Shown: positions 17,009 through 26,220 of the stretch, piece after piece
How positions within the stretch are numbered: position 1 is the first letter of the stretch
Layout of the letters: the number at the start of each line of letters is the position of its first letter
Source: Rathayibacter sp. Leaf185
Lineage (GTDB): Bacteria; Actinomycetota; Actinomycetes; Actinomycetales; Microbacteriaceae
Direction: 5' to 3'
NCBI RefSeq assembly: GCF_001423885.1
Contig: NZ_LMPP01000005.1
Span: 54,285-118,284, forward strand
DNA length: 64,000 nucleotides
Notes under the pieces: model-generated
What the model saw: only the letters and a program-made list of their open reading frames with translations
What the model was told of the DNA's origin: nothing
Databases searched by the model: none
Program-made: the position numbers and the translations under genes

Positions 17009-18091
17009 TCAGGCGGCCGCGATCCGCTCGTCCGCCGCGCGCCGCGCCCACGTCTCAGCGTCGGCCAGCGACTCGCGGGTGAGAGCTCCGTCGACCGTGT
17101 GCGCGTCGACCACCGCCTCCACCGTCTCGAGGATGTCGAGGTAGCCGATCCGCCCGGCGTGGAACGCGTGGACGGCCTGCTCGTTGGCCGCGTTGAAGAC
17201 GGCGGGATACGACGCCCCCGCCCTGCCGACGCGCTTCGCCAGCCGCACCGAGGGGAAGGCCTCCTCGTCGAGCGGCTCGAAGGTCCAGGAGTGCGCACGC
17301 GTCCAGTCGAGCGGGGCCCCGACGCCGGCGACCCGGTGCGGCCAGTCGAGGCCGAGCGAGATCGGCAGCCGCATGTCCGGCGGCGAAGCCTGCGCGATCG
17401 TCGATCCGTCGACGAACTCGACCATCGAGTGGATGACCGACTGCGGGTGCACCGTCACGTCGATCCGGTCGTACGCCACATCGAAGAGCAGATGCGCCTC
17501 GATCACTTCGAGACCCTTGTTGACGAGGGTCGACGAGTTCGTCGTGACGACGAGCCCCATGTCCCAGGTCGGGTGCGCCAGTGCCTGCGCCGGAGTGACA
17601 TCGCGCAGTGACGCGCGGTCCCGTCCACGGAACGGGCCGCCCGATGCGGTGAGCACGAGGCGTCGCACCTCGCGGTGCTCCCCCGCGAGCAGCGCCTGCG
17701 CGATGGCCGAGTGCTCGGAGTCGACGGGGACGATCTGCCCCGGGGCCGCGATCGAGGTGACCAGCTCTCCGCCGACGATGAGCGACTCCTTGTTGGCGAG
17801 TGCCAGCGTCCGCCCCTCCTCGAGTGCGGCGAGCGTCGGGCCGAGGCCGACGGAGCCGGTGATGCCGTTGAGGACGACGTCCGCCTCCACGCCGCGGACC
17901 AGCTGCTCGGCCTCGATCTCGCCGAAGGCGGTGTGCTCGACACCGAAGGCCGCCGCCTGCTCGGCGACGACGGCGCGGTTCGAGCCCGCCGAGAGTCCGA
18001 CCACCTCGAAGCGGTCGCGGTTCGCGCCGATCACGTCGAGGGCCTGCGTGCCGATGGACCCGGTCGAGCCGAGGATGATGACCCTGCGCAT
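17009..18091 (-). CDS. dxr: Dxr, 1-deoxy-D-xylulose 5-phosphate reductoisomerase
   Basis: Converts DXP to MEP with NADPH, the second step of the MEP pathway. The 360-residue protein opens with the NADPH loop [15 protein letters not shown] (residues 7-21), then [28 protein letters not shown] with metal-binding Asp/Glu, TASGGPFRG and HPTWDMG, followed by the [13 protein letters not shown] and [15 protein letters not shown] segments and the C-terminal helical domain ([22 protein letters not shown]). The ATG at 18091 is preceded 6 nt upstream by GAGGAT, only a weak match to the -10 boxes seen at other genes. It sits 38 nt from the FKBP gene and 155 nt from rseP. Confidence 0.96.
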   Translation of the reverse strand: MRRVIILGSTGSIGTQALDVIGANRDRFEVVGLSAGSNRAVVAEQAAAFGVEHTAFGEIEAEQLVRGVEADVVLNGITGSVGLGPTLAALEEGRTLALANKESLIVGGELVTSIAAPGQIVPVDSEHSAIAQALLAGEHREVRRLVLTASGGPFRGRDRASLRDVTPAQALAHPTWDMGLVVTTNSSTLVNKGLEVIEAHLLFDVAYDRIDVTVHPQSVIHSMVEFVDGSTIAQASPPDMRLPISLGLDWPHRVAGVGAPLDWTRAHSWTFEPLDEEAFPSVRLAKRVGRAGASYPAVFNAANEQAVHAFHAGRIGYLDILETVEAVVDAHTVDGALTRESLADAETWARRAADERIAAA

Positions 18092-18129
18092 CCGCCCATC
18101 CTCGCACGGAGCACCTCGGCGTGATCGGG

Positions 18130-19095
18130 TCAGCTGACGGCGAGGACGTCGATGACGAAGACGAGAGTGTCGGTGCCGCTGATGCCCGCGTCCGCGTTGC
18201 CCGCGTCTCCGTAGCCCTGTGCGGGCGGGATGACGACGAGCACCTGCGAGCCGACCGTCTGGCCGACCACCGCCTGCTTGAAGCCCTCGATCACGTCCCC
18301 GGTGCTGAAGGACGCGGGGGTGCCCGATCCCCAGCTCTGGTCGAAGACCGCGCCGGTGCCCCAGACGACGCCCTGGTACTGCACGACGAGCGAATCGCCG
18401 TCGGCCACGGTCTGGCCGTCGCCCTTCTTCAGCACGGCGATCTGCAGGTCGGCGGGCGGGTCGGTCGCGGGGATCGTCACGGTCGGCGTGCCGTCCTCGG
18501 CGAGCGCCACCGTCGGCAGGCCGTCGACAGGCGGCTGCGGCTCGCCGGTCGCGGTGGTCGGGATGATGCCCTCGACGTCGATCACCATGACGATCGAGTC
18601 GGTCGCGGCGATTCCGAGGTCGGTGTTGCCCGCGTCGCCGAACGCGTCGGCCGGAGGCACCACGGCGACCACGCGCGATCCCACGGTCGCGCAGTTCACG
18701 GCCTTCACCAGACCGGCGAGGTACTTGTCGACGTCGACCTCGAACGCAGCACGGCCACCGGCGGCGTACGTGCTGGCCGAGAACTCGGCTCCGCTGGTCC
18801 CGTTGTAGAGGGTGTAGTCGACGAGCACGGTGTCGCCCTCGGCGACCGTCGCTCCCGTGCCTTCGATCGCGACCGAGCCCTCGGTGTCCTCGACGCTGAT
18901 CGGCGTCGGGAAGACGGTGACCGGCTTGGTCGCGAAGTCGCCGCTGGTCTGGACGGCGCTGGTCGCATCTCCCTCCGAGACGCAGCTGAGCGGAGTCGCC
19001 GAGGCGCTCGGTGACGCCTCCTCAGCGGCGTCCGTGCAGGCCGTCAGGCCGAGGGCCGCGGCGACGACGGCCACGATCGCGAGTGTTCTGCGCAC
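18130..19095 (-). CDS. Lipoprotein with two FKBP-type peptidyl-prolyl isomerase domains
   Basis: A 321-residue exported protein. The N-terminus is a lipoprotein signal (hydrophobic to residue 17, lipobox LTAC with Cys20), so the protein should be anchored on the outer face of the membrane. A Ser/Ala-rich stretch follows. An FKBP-like domain (about 78-177: [35 protein letters not shown]) is followed by a linker and a second, more canonical one (about 225-320: [49 protein letters not shown]). It probably helps fold secreted proteins. The GTG start has GAAAGG 6 nt upstream. Divergent from gabT. Confidence 0.9.
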   Translation of the reverse strand: MRRTLAIVAVVAAALGLTACTDAAEEASPSASATPLSCVSEGDATSAVQTSGDFATKPVTVFPTPISVEDTEGSVAIEGTGATVAEGDTVLVDYTLYNGTSGAEFSASTYAAGGRAAFEVDVDKYLAGLVKAVNCATVGSRVVAVVPPADAFGDAGNTDLGIAATDSIVMVIDVEGIIPTTATGEPQPPVDGLPTVALAEDGTPTVTIPATDPPADLQIAVLKKGDGQTVADGDSLVVQYQGVVWGTGAVFDQSWGSGTPASFSTGDVIEGFKQAVVGQTVGSQVLVVIPPAQGYGDAGNADAGISGTDTLVFVIDVLAVS

Positions 19096-19215
19096 AGCGC
19101 ACCTTTCCTCTCCGGCGGAGCCGGCACGTACAAGGGGAGGAGACCATCCTCGGTGACCCTCCTATGGAGGGGCTGGACGTGGGGCGCCGTCGCGGGGCTT
19201 CGCAGACCGCTCGCC

Positions 19216-19221
19216 TAGCAT
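19216..19221 (+). promoter_or_regulatory. -10 box of the first aminotransferase gene (leaderless)
   Basis: TAGCAT, 6 nt before ATG 19228. No Shine-Dalgarno is seen. Confidence 0.6.
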
Positions 19222-19227
19222 GGCGGC

Positions 19228-20562
19228 ATGCGTGAATTCTCGGTCCCCCAGTCCCGCGCGCTCGTCACCGAGCTCCCCGGCCCGCGCTCGATCGCCCTGC
19301 AGGAGCGTCGCGTCGCCAGCGTCTCGCGAGGCGCGGGCACCCTCGCGAACATCTACATGGATCACGCCTCGGGCGCCGTCCTGGTCGACGTCGACGGCAA
19401 CCGCCTCATCGACCTGGGCTGCGGCATCGGAGTGACGACCATCGGCCACGCGCACCCCGCGGTCGCCGCGGCCGCCGCCGCCCAGGCCGACAAGCTCACC
19501 CACACCCTCTTCACCGTGACGCCCTACGAGAACTACGTGCGCGTGGCCGAGAAGCTCGCCGAGATCACCCCCGGTGACTTCGAGAAGCACTCGATCCTCG
19601 TCAACTCGGGCGCGGAGGCGGTCGAGAACGCGGTGAAGATCGCCCGCAAGTACACGGGTCGCCGCGCCATCGCGTCGCTCGACCACGCCTTCCACGGCCG
19701 CACCAACCTGACCATGGCGATGACCTACCGGCCCTGGCCCGAGCGCGCCGGCATGGGCCCGTTCCCCGGCGAGATCTACAGCCTCCCGATGAGCTACCCG
19801 TTCCGCGACCCCGAGGGTATGACCGGCGCCGAGGCCGCCGAGCGCACCATCGACTACATCCGCACGCACATCGGAGCTCAGGAGCTCGCGGCTCTCTTCG
19901 TCGAGCCGATCCAGGGCGACGGCGGCATCATCATCCCCGCGCCCGGCTACTTCGAGCGCCTCTCCGAGTTCTGCACCGAGAACGGCATCGTCTTCGTCGC
20001 CGACGAGATCCAGGCCGGCATCGCGCGCACCGGCACCTGGTACGCGATGGAGCACTTCGGAGTCGTCCCCGACCTCGTCACGACGGCCAAGGGCATCGCG
20101 GGCGGCTTCCCTCTCGCGGCGGTCACGGGCCGCGCCGAGATCATGGACGCCGTGCAGCCCGGTGGCATCGGCGGGACCTTCGGCGGCAACCCCGTCTCCA
20201 CCGCCGCCGCCCTGGCCACGTTCGAGGCGATCGAGTCGGAGGGGCTCCTCGCCGAGGCGCAGCGCGTCGAGCGCGCCCTGTGGGCCCGCATCGGCGACTG
20301 GTCCGAGCGCTTCCCCGTCGTCGGCGAGGTCCGCGGCAAGGGCGCCATGTTCGGCGTCGAGCTCGTGCACCCGGGCACGAAGCGGCAGAACCCGGAGGCG
20401 CTCGCCGCGATCTTGAAGCACGCGACGACGAACGGCGTCATCGTGCTCGACGCGGGCAGCTGGGACAGCGTCCTGCGCATCATGCCGAGCGTGGTCATCA
20501 GCGACGAGCTGATCGACGACGCGGCGAGCGTGATCGAGGAGGCCCTCGCGACGCTGGCCTGA
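19228..20562 (+). CDS. gabT: 4-aminobutyrate-type aminotransferase, copy 1
   Basis: Class III PLP aminotransferase, probably moving the amino group of GABA (or a related omega-amino acid) to 2-oxoglutarate. In the 444-residue protein the phosphate-binding NSGAEAVENAVKIAR, DHAFHGRTNLTMAMT, EPIQGDGG, the PLP-contacting Asp in VADEIQAGIARTG, the Schiff-base Lys in TTAKGIAGG (near residue 288) and GGTFGGNP are all present. GabT is the best guess because of the close match of the N-terminus and active site to actinobacterial GABA transaminases. A paralogue lies 1.4 kb downstream and polyamine transporter genes follow, which fits GABA as a product of putrescine breakdown. Confidence 0.88.
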   Translation: MREFSVPQSRALVTELPGPRSIALQERRVASVSRGAGTLANIYMDHASGAVLVDVDGNRLIDLGCGIGVTTIGHAHPAVAAAAAAQADKLTHTLFTVTPYENYVRVAEKLAEITPGDFEKHSILVNSGAEAVENAVKIARKYTGRRAIASLDHAFHGRTNLTMAMTYRPWPERAGMGPFPGEIYSLPMSYPFRDPEGMTGAEAAERTIDYIRTHIGAQELAALFVEPIQGDGGIIIPAPGYFERLSEFCTENGIVFVADEIQAGIARTGTWYAMEHFGVVPDLVTTAKGIAGGFPLAAVTGRAEIMDAVQPGGIGGTFGGNPVSTAAALATFEAIESEGLLAEAQRVERALWARIGDWSERFPVVGEVRGKGAMFGVELVHPGTKRQNPEALAAILKHATTNGVIVLDAGSWDSVLRIMPSVVISDELIDDAASVIEEALATLA

Positions 20563-20590
20563 CATGACTCCGGCGGCATGAACCCGCCGG

Positions 20591-20596
20591 TAGCCT
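20591..20596 (+). promoter_or_regulatory. -10 box of plsC (leaderless)
   Basis: TAGCCT, 7 nt before ATG 20604, inside the 41-nt gap after the first aminotransferase gene. Confidence 0.5.
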
Positions 20597-20603
20597 CGTC
20601 CGA

Positions 20604-21359
20604 ATGCGGACCGACGACGACCACGAGAGGCCGACCCCGCCCGGGATCGGCCTCTCGGCGCGTCTGGCGCGCCTGACGATGAGCGGCGCCGGGCGGATGA
20701 TCTACCGGCCGATAGTCGAGGGCCGCGACAACGTGCCCTCCTCCGGCCGGGTGATCCTCGCCAGCAACCACCTCTCGTTCATCGACTCCCCCGTGCTGAC
20801 GCTGCTCGCGCCGCGCCCGGTGCAGTTCCTGGCGAAGGCCGACTACTTCACAGGGTCCGGCGTCCGCGGTGCGCTCTCCCGCTCCTTCTTCACCGCCGTC
20901 GGAGCCGTCGCGGTCGAGCGCGGAGCCGGCCAGGCCGCGCAGGCGGCGCTCGATCTCGGCCGCGCGATCCTCGAGCGCGATGAGGCGTTCGCCGTCTACC
21001 CGGAGGGCACCAGATCGCGGGACGGCCGTCTCTATCGCGGGCGCACCGGAGTCGCGTGGCTCGCCCTCACGACCGGGGCGCCGGTCGTCCCGGTCGGCCT
21101 CATCGGCACGCAGGAGCTGCAGCCGGTCGGCTCGAGCATCCCGCGGCTGCACCGCATCACCGTCCGCTTCGGGGATCCGCTCGATCTGTCCGCGCACGGT
21201 TCCGCCGACTCCGGTCGCGCGCGCCGCCACGCGACCGACGAGGTGATGGCCGCGATCCACACGCTCTCCGGTCAGGAGCTCGCCGGCTCCTACAACGAGT
21301 CGCCGCCCGCAGGAGCGGTGGAGCGGATCAAGCGAGCGCTGCCGCACGAGCGCCTCTGA
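20604..21359 (+). CDS. plsC: 1-acyl-sn-glycerol-3-phosphate acyltransferase (PlsC family)
   Basis: Membrane-associated acyltransferase that adds the second acyl chain to lysophosphatidic acid in phospholipid synthesis. The 251-residue protein has the catalytic HX4D motif in SNHLSFID (near residues 55-62), the FLAKADYF block, the YPEGTRSRDGRLYRGRTG substrate-binding block (near 132-149) and VVPVGLIGTQ. There is no signal peptide; association with the membrane is expected through amphipathic or short hydrophobic segments. It has its own leaderless start between the two aminotransferase genes and no obvious functional link to them. Acyl acceptor specificity is inferred from the family. Confidence 0.87.
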   Translation: MRTDDDHERPTPPGIGLSARLARLTMSGAGRMIYRPIVEGRDNVPSSGRVILASNHLSFIDSPVLTLLAPRPVQFLAKADYFTGSGVRGALSRSFFTAVGAVAVERGAGQAAQAALDLGRAILERDEAFAVYPEGTRSRDGRLYRGRTGVAWLALTTGAPVVPVGLIGTQELQPVGSSIPRLHRITVRFGDPLDLSAHGSADSGRARRHATDEVMAAIHTLSGQELAGSYNESPPAGAVERIKRALPHERL

Positions 21360-21379
21360 GCCGACCGGCTCGGCGCTGC

Positions 21380-21853
21380 TCAGTTCGTCGCGGCCTCCGT
21401 CGTCGGCTCGTGCCCGACGGGGAAGCTCACTGAGTTCGCGATGAAGCACAGCCGGGAGGCCTCCGCGTGCAGCGTCTGGGCGAGTTCGACCATCGACTCG
21501 TCCGCGACCCGCACGCGCGGCCGGAGGGTCACCGACTCGAACCGGCCGCCCTCGCCCTCCTGCACCATGCGACCGACGGCGTCGTCGCTGTAGCCCGTCA
21601 CCACGACTCCGTTCTTCACGGCGACGTGCAGGTACGAGAGCAGGTGGCACTGGGCGAGGGAGGCGAGCAGCAGCTGCTCCGGGTTCCACCGGTCGGGATC
21701 GCCGCGGAACGGCTTGTCGGCCGAGCCGAGGATGGGCGAAGGACCCTGTGCGCTGATGAGGTTCTGCCGCCCGTACTCGCGGTAGCCGCTGGTCCCCGTC
21801 CCCCGGTCGCCCTCCCAGACGACGGAAACCGCGTAATCGTGCTCTGCCTTCAT
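21380..21853 (-). CDS. OsmC family peroxiredoxin-like protein
   Basis: A 157-residue OsmC/Ohr-fold protein, probably a thiol peroxidase acting on organic hydroperoxides or a related detoxifying protein. The two family cysteines are present: one in SLAQCHLLSYLHV (first helix, near residue 74) and one in ASRLCFIANSVSFPV (near 136). The N-terminal half (YAVSVVWEG, RWNPEQLLLASLAQ) is typical of the OsmC rather than the Ohr subgroup. ATG 21853 has AAGGGG at normal Shine-Dalgarno spacing. Divergent from the second aminotransferase gene, with a 90-nt shared upstream region. Confidence 0.85.
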   Translation of the reverse strand: MKAEHDYAVSVVWEGDRGTGTSGYREYGRQNLISAQGPSPILGSADKPFRGDPDRWNPEQLLLASLAQCHLLSYLHVAVKNGVVVTGYSDDAVGRMVQEGEGGRFESVTLRPRVRVADESMVELAQTLHAEASRLCFIANSVSFPVGHEPTTEAATN

Positions 21854-21928
21854 CGGAATGCCCCTTCTCGTCGCTGGATCAGGCCGGTCTCGACCGTCTG
21901 GACCTCCGCGCCTCTCGGGGCTCGCGGA

Positions 21929-21934
21929 TAGACT
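21929..21934 (+). promoter_or_regulatory. -10 box of the second aminotransferase gene
   Basis: TAGACT, 9 nt before ATG 21944; the mRNA would be leaderless or carry only 2-3 extra nucleotides. Confidence 0.45.
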
Positions 21935-21943
21935 CGACAGACC

Positions 21944-23305
21944 ATGACAGACACGCTCGCCCCCCAGGTTCCCACGTCGGCAGTCCCCCAGGAGCGGCGC
22001 CTCGCGACCGAGATCCCCGGGCCGCGATCCCGGGCCCTGCACGAGCGACGCCTCGCCGTCGTCCCCTCGGGCGTGGGCACCGCGCTGCCGGTCTACATCG
22101 ACCGGGCACACGGAGCGATCCTGGTCGACGTCGACGGCAACCACTTCATCGACCTCGGCGCAGGCATCGGCGTCACGACGATCGGGCACACCGATGACGC
22201 AGTGGTCGCCGCGGCGACCGCCCAGCTCGGCCGGCTGACCCACACCCTCTTCACCGTCACGCCCTACGAGCCCTACATCCGCGTCGCCGAGCTGCTCGCC
22301 GAGCACACTCCCGGCGACTTCGCGAAGAAGACGGTGCTGGTCAACTCCGGTGCGGAGGCGGTCGAGAACGCCGTGAAGATCGCGCGCAAGCACACCGGTC
22401 GCCCCGGAGTCGCGGTGCTCGACCACGCCTACCACGGCCGCACCAACCTGACGATGGCGATGAACTTCAAGGCACTCCCCTACGGGCTCGGCTTCGGACC
22501 GTTCGCGAGCGATGTGCACCGCGCACCGAGCTCGTACCCGTACCACGACGGACTCTCGGGTGCCGCGGCCGCCGAGCGAACCATCTCCTACCTCGAGAAG
22601 ACGGTCGGCGCCTCCGCGCTGGCGTGTCTCGTCGTCGAGCCCGTGCAGGGCGAGGGCGGCTTCATGGTCCCGGCCGAGGGCTACCTCCCCGCGCTGCAGG
22701 AGTGGTGCACCGCGAACGGCATCGTCTTCGTCGCCGACGAGATCCAGTCGGGCATGGCGCGCACCGGTGCGTACTTCGCGAGCGAGCACTTCGGGCTCGT
22801 CCCCGACGTGGTCCTCTCGGCGAAGGGCATCGCCGGCGGACTACCGCTCGCGGCAGTCACGGGACGCGCCGAGATCATGGACTCGGCGCAGGCCGGCGGT
22901 CTCGGAGGGACCTTCGGCGGCAACCCCGTCGCCGCGGCCGCCGCGGTCGCCGTATTCGAGCGGATCGAGCAGGACGGTCTGCTCGCCGAGGCCGACCGCA
23001 TCGGCGCTCGCCTGGGAGCAGCACTCCGCGAGCTCCAGGGGCGGTACGACATCGTCGGCGACGTCCGCGGGATCGGCGCGATGATGGCGATCGAGCTGGT
23101 CCAGCCGGGAACGGGCGACACCACGAAGGCGCCCAACACCGCGGCCGTCACCGCGATCATCGACTACGCGGCGGCGCACGGCGTCCTCGTCCTGAGCGCC
23201 GGCACCTACGGCAACGTGGTCCGCTTCCTCCCGAGCCTCGCCCTCACCGACGAGCTCCTCGACGACGCTCTGTCGGTCCTCACGGAGGCGTTCGCCGCGC
23301 TCTGA
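21944..23305 (+). CDS. gabT: 4-aminobutyrate-type aminotransferase, copy 2
   Basis: A 453-residue paralogue of the enzyme at 19228, clearly similar along its whole length (for example ILVDVDGNHFIDLGAGIGVTTIGH against VLVDVDGNRLIDLGCGIGV). It has the same PLP motifs: NSGAEAVENAVKIAR, DHAYHGRTNLTMAM, EPVQGEGG, VADEIQSGMARTG, the lysine in SAKGIAGGLP and GGTFGGNP. The E-G-E-G form of the EPVQGEGG motif is the more usual one; copy 1 has EPIQGDGG. The pair probably arose by duplication with plsC and osmC now between them. Substrate differences cannot be read from the sequence. Confidence 0.87.
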   Translation: MTDTLAPQVPTSAVPQERRLATEIPGPRSRALHERRLAVVPSGVGTALPVYIDRAHGAILVDVDGNHFIDLGAGIGVTTIGHTDDAVVAAATAQLGRLTHTLFTVTPYEPYIRVAELLAEHTPGDFAKKTVLVNSGAEAVENAVKIARKHTGRPGVAVLDHAYHGRTNLTMAMNFKALPYGLGFGPFASDVHRAPSSYPYHDGLSGAAAAERTISYLEKTVGASALACLVVEPVQGEGGFMVPAEGYLPALQEWCTANGIVFVADEIQSGMARTGAYFASEHFGLVPDVVLSAKGIAGGLPLAAVTGRAEIMDSAQAGGLGGTFGGNPVAAAAAVAVFERIEQDGLLAEADRIGARLGAALRELQGRYDIVGDVRGIGAMMAIELVQPGTGDTTKAPNTAAVTAIIDYAAAHGVLVLSAGTYGNVVRFLPSLALTDELLDDALSVLTEAFAAL

Positions 23306-23386
23306 CGCACCTCGCAGGTCGACCGCGCGCGGGCACACGCTCCTCCGCGAGCGGCCGACCCGGACCGGAGACCACCGCGGGTCGGG

Positions 23387-23392
23387 CAAGAT
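23387..23392 (+). promoter_or_regulatory. -10 box of the asparaginase gene (leaderless)
   Basis: CAAGAT, 6 nt before ATG 23399; one of three CANNNT variants in the window at the same spacing. Confidence 0.4.
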
Positions 23393-23398
23393 GGACGG

Positions 23399-24394
23399 AT
23401 GCCCGCAGGAACCTTCACCGTCGCAGAGTCCGTCGAACTGGCCGTCGTCGAGCGTTCCGGCTTCATCGAGTCGCGCCACACCGGCTCCGCCGTCGTCCTC
23501 GACTCCGACGGACGTGTGGCCCGGAGCCTCGGCACCCCGACGGCGCCGATCCTGCCGAGGTCGTGCCTCAAGCCGTTCCAGGCCCTCGCCGTGATGACCG
23601 CGGGCGTCGACCTCACCGGCGCTGAGGCGGTCATCGCCACCGCGAGCCACGCCGGCATCCCGCAGCACGTCGCGCTCGTGCAGAACCTCCTCTTCCGTGC
23701 CGGCCTCGACCACACGGCACTGCAGTGCCCCGCCGACTGGCCCGGCGACTCCACGACGCGCACCCAGCTCATGCGGGCCGGCGCCACCCGGGATCCGCTG
23801 TACATGAACTGCTCGGGCAAGCACGCGGCGATGCTGCTGGCCTGCGTGCAGAACGGCTGGAGCACCGAGGACTACCTCGAGCGCTCGCACCCCCTGCAGC
23901 AGCACATCGTCGATACGATCGAGCGCCTGACGGGCGAGAGGATCGTCGCCTCCGCCGTCGACGGTTGCGGTGCGCCTGTGCACGCCCTCCCGCTCACCGC
24001 GCTGGCCAAGGGGATCTCGCGGATCGTCTCCTCCTCGGCCGCGTCGCCTTTCGGCCTCTACCGCCAGGCGGGCGTGCTGACGAACTCGATCCTCGAGAAC
24101 GCCTGGGCCATCGACGGGCCCGGCCGCGACAACACTGTCGTGATCGAGCGTCTGGGCCTCGTCGCGAAGATGGGCGCGGAGGGCGTGCTGGTGATGGCGT
24201 CCCCCGACGGCACGACCGTCGCGCTCAAGATCCTCGACGGCAGCCTGCGGGCCGCCACGGTGGTCGCCCTGAAGCTCCTCGTCGAGATCGGCGCGGTCGA
24301 GCGGGCGGCCGCGAACGACGTCCTGGTGAAGCTCAACCCGGTGGTCTCGGGCGGTGGGCGCCCGGTGGGCGCGATCCGGGCCTCGTACGTCTGA
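23399..24394 (+). CDS. Asparaginase (PF06089 / Rhizobium-type family)
   Basis: A 331-residue member of the thermolabile rhizobial-type asparaginase family, distinct from the E. coli AnsA/AnsB fold and related to serine beta-lactamase-like enzymes. Diagnostic segments: RSCLKPFQALA (near 60-70, the S-x-x-K-type motif), ATASHAGIPQHV, LYMNCSGKHAAML (near 137-149, the Cys-x-x-Lys active-site motif) and VDGCGAPVHALPL (the third conserved Cys). It hydrolyses asparagine to aspartate and ammonia in characterised relatives. It lies between the aminotransferases and the pot operon, an amino-nitrogen catabolism neighbourhood. Confidence 0.85.
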   Translation: MPAGTFTVAESVELAVVERSGFIESRHTGSAVVLDSDGRVARSLGTPTAPILPRSCLKPFQALAVMTAGVDLTGAEAVIATASHAGIPQHVALVQNLLFRAGLDHTALQCPADWPGDSTTRTQLMRAGATRDPLYMNCSGKHAAMLLACVQNGWSTEDYLERSHPLQQHIVDTIERLTGERIVASAVDGCGAPVHALPLTALAKGISRIVSSSAASPFGLYRQAGVLTNSILENAWAIDGPGRDNTVVIERLGLVAKMGAEGVLVMASPDGTTVALKILDGSLRAATVVALKLLVEIGAVERAAANDVLVKLNPVVSGGGRPVGAIRASYV

Positions 24395-24428
24395 GACGCG
24401 CTCACCGCCCGGACTCACCGGCCCGGAA

Positions 24429-25304
24429 TCACTGACTCCGAGCGAGCCTCTTCGCCCGCGCCGCCGATGACACCTGGGTGACGACGACGATCACGATCGC
24501 CAGGAGGAACACGGCCGAGGCGATGACGTTCGCCTCGGCGGGGATGCCTCGCGCCGCCGCGATGTAGATGTACTTCGGGAACGTCGTCACCGATCCGGAG
24601 TTGAAGTTCGTGATGATGAAGTCGTCGAAGCTCAGCGCGAACGAGAGCAGCGCCGCGGCGAGGATCCCGGGCAGCAGCAGCGGGAACGTGATCCTCCAGA
24701 AGACCTGACCGGGCGAGGCGTAGAGGTCCCGTCCCGCCTCCTCGAGCCGCGGGTCGAGGCTCGCGACCCGGGCCTTCACCGTGACGACGACGAAGCTGAT
24801 GCAGAACATCGTGTGCGCCAGGATGATCGTGACGAGCCCCTTCTCGGCTCCCACCGTCAGGAACTGCGAGGCCAGGCCGGCACCGAGGACGACCTCGGGG
24901 GTCGCCATGGGGAGGAACAGCAGGAGGCTGATCGCCGAGCGGAACCGGAAGCGGAACCGCACGAGAGCGATGGCGATCATCGTGCCGAGCGCGGTCGCGA
25001 GCACCGTCGCAACGGCGCCGACCAGGAGGCTGTTGCCGAACGCGGTCATCACCTCCTCGCTCGTCCATGCCGAGACCCACTTGTCGAACGTGAAGCCGCG
25101 CCAGGCGAGGTTGCTCTTCACGGAGTCGTTGAACGAGAAGACGAAGGTGTACCCGATGGGGATGAGCAGGAAGATCAGAGCCAGCGCGGTGTACAAGCCG
25201 AGCCCGAGGCCCTTGAAGCGGCGCGGCCCCCTGACGGGAGCCGGTGCGGGGGCGCCCAGGATCTCCTGAGCGCTCGCGACGGGCCGATCGGCGGTGGCGG
25301 TCAC
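24429..25304 (-). CDS. potC: PotC-like polyamine ABC transporter permease
   Basis: Inner-membrane permease of a spermidine/putrescine importer. The 291-residue protein has a 35-residue polar N-terminus, a first helix near 37-58 and five more helices, with the EAA loop near 195-215 (EEAGRDLYASPGQVFWRITFPLLLPGI) that contacts the ATPase. Its GTG start (25304) overlaps the potB stop in a GTGA arrangement. Last gene of potD-potA-potB-potC. The assignment as PotC rather than another ABC permease rests on gene order and the SFDDFIITNF motif, which is typical of PotC/YdcV. Confidence 0.88.
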   Translation of the reverse strand: MTATADRPVASAQEILGAPAPAPVRGPRRFKGLGLGLYTALALIFLLIPIGYTFVFSFNDSVKSNLAWRGFTFDKWVSAWTSEEVMTAFGNSLLVGAVATVLATALGTMIAIALVRFRFRFRSAISLLLFLPMATPEVVLGAGLASQFLTVGAEKGLVTIILAHTMFCISFVVVTVKARVASLDPRLEEAGRDLYASPGQVFWRITFPLLLPGILAAALLSFALSFDDFIITNFNSGSVTTFPKYIYIAAARGIPAEANVIASAVFLLAIVIVVVTQVSSAARAKRLARSQ

Positions 25305-26218
25305 AGGAGGTCCTCCGTTCCACTGCGCCTCACGTAGAAGGCGACGATGACGAGGATGACGGCCATCAGCACGATGGACAGCGCCGCCGCCGCCGGGTAG
25401 TTCTCGAGAGTCAGGAAGTTCGCCTCGATCGCGTTTCCGACCATCGAGGTCTGCGAGGAGCCGAGGAAGTCGCGGCTCGCATTGATGTAGTCGCCCGCTG
25501 CGGGAATGAAGGTGAGGAGTGTCCCCGAGACGATGCCCGGCATCGAGAGCGGCACGGTGACCTTCCAGAAGACCGACGCGGGGTTCGCGTACAGATCCGA
25601 CCCGGCCTCGAGGAATCTCGTGTCGAGCCGCTCCAGCGTCGTGTAGAGCGGCAGCGTCATGAAGGGGATGAAGTTGTAGGTGATGCCGAAGATCACCGCG
25701 AACGGAGTCCCGGTGAGGTGACCGTCGCTCGGGAGGATCGCGATGGTCTTCAGCGCCTGCACCAGCGGGCTCTCATCAGCGAGGATCTGCTTCCAGGCGA
25801 GGGTGCGGAGCAGGAAGCTGATGAAGAACGGCGCGATCACGAGCGTGAGCAGCAGGTTCTGGAGCAGCGGCCACGGACGCGCCTTCACCCCGATGAAGTA
25901 CGCCAGTGGGTAGCTGACGACCAGCGCCAGAACAGTGGCGACGAGCGCGTAGCCGAAAGAGCGGAGGGCGTGCGGCCAGTAGTCCGCCATCACGACCAGG
26001 TAGTTCTGCCACGCGAATCCGGGCGCGTACTCCCCGATGTCGCCGTCCGGGATCTCGACCTGGAACGAGGTCAGCACCAGCGAGATGAGGGGAGTCAGAA
26101 AGAACAGCAGCATGTAGGCGATGCCCGGCAGCAGGAGGATCAGCGCGACGGTCGAGCGCTTGCGGACGGGCGCGTCGAGCGGATCCGCTGTGCTGGACGC
26201 GAAGGCGGCGAAGGCCAT
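25301..26218 (-). CDS. potB: PotB-like polyamine ABC transporter permease
   Basis: Partner permease to PotC. The 305-residue protein has six hydrophobic helices, the first near residues 24-45 (ALILLLPGIAYMLLFFLTPL), and the EAA loop EAGSDLYANPASVFWKVTVPLSMPGI (near 210-235). FIPAAGDYINASRDFLG near 245-261 is the PotB/PotH type of pattern. ATG 26218 lies 2 nt after the potA stop and the stop overlaps potC by 4 nt, so all three products should be made in balance. Confidence 0.88.
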   Translation of the reverse strand: MAFAAFASSTADPLDAPVRKRSTVALILLLPGIAYMLLFFLTPLISLVLTSFQVEIPDGDIGEYAPGFAWQNYLVVMADYWPHALRSFGYALVATVLALVVSYPLAYFIGVKARPWPLLQNLLLTLVIAPFFISFLLRTLAWKQILADESPLVQALKTIAILPSDGHLTGTPFAVIFGITYNFIPFMTLPLYTTLERLDTRFLEAGSDLYANPASVFWKVTVPLSMPGIVSGTLLTFIPAAGDYINASRDFLGSSQTSMVGNAIEANFLTLENYPAAAALSIVLMAVILVIVAFYVRRSGTEDLL

Positions 26219-26220
26219 GC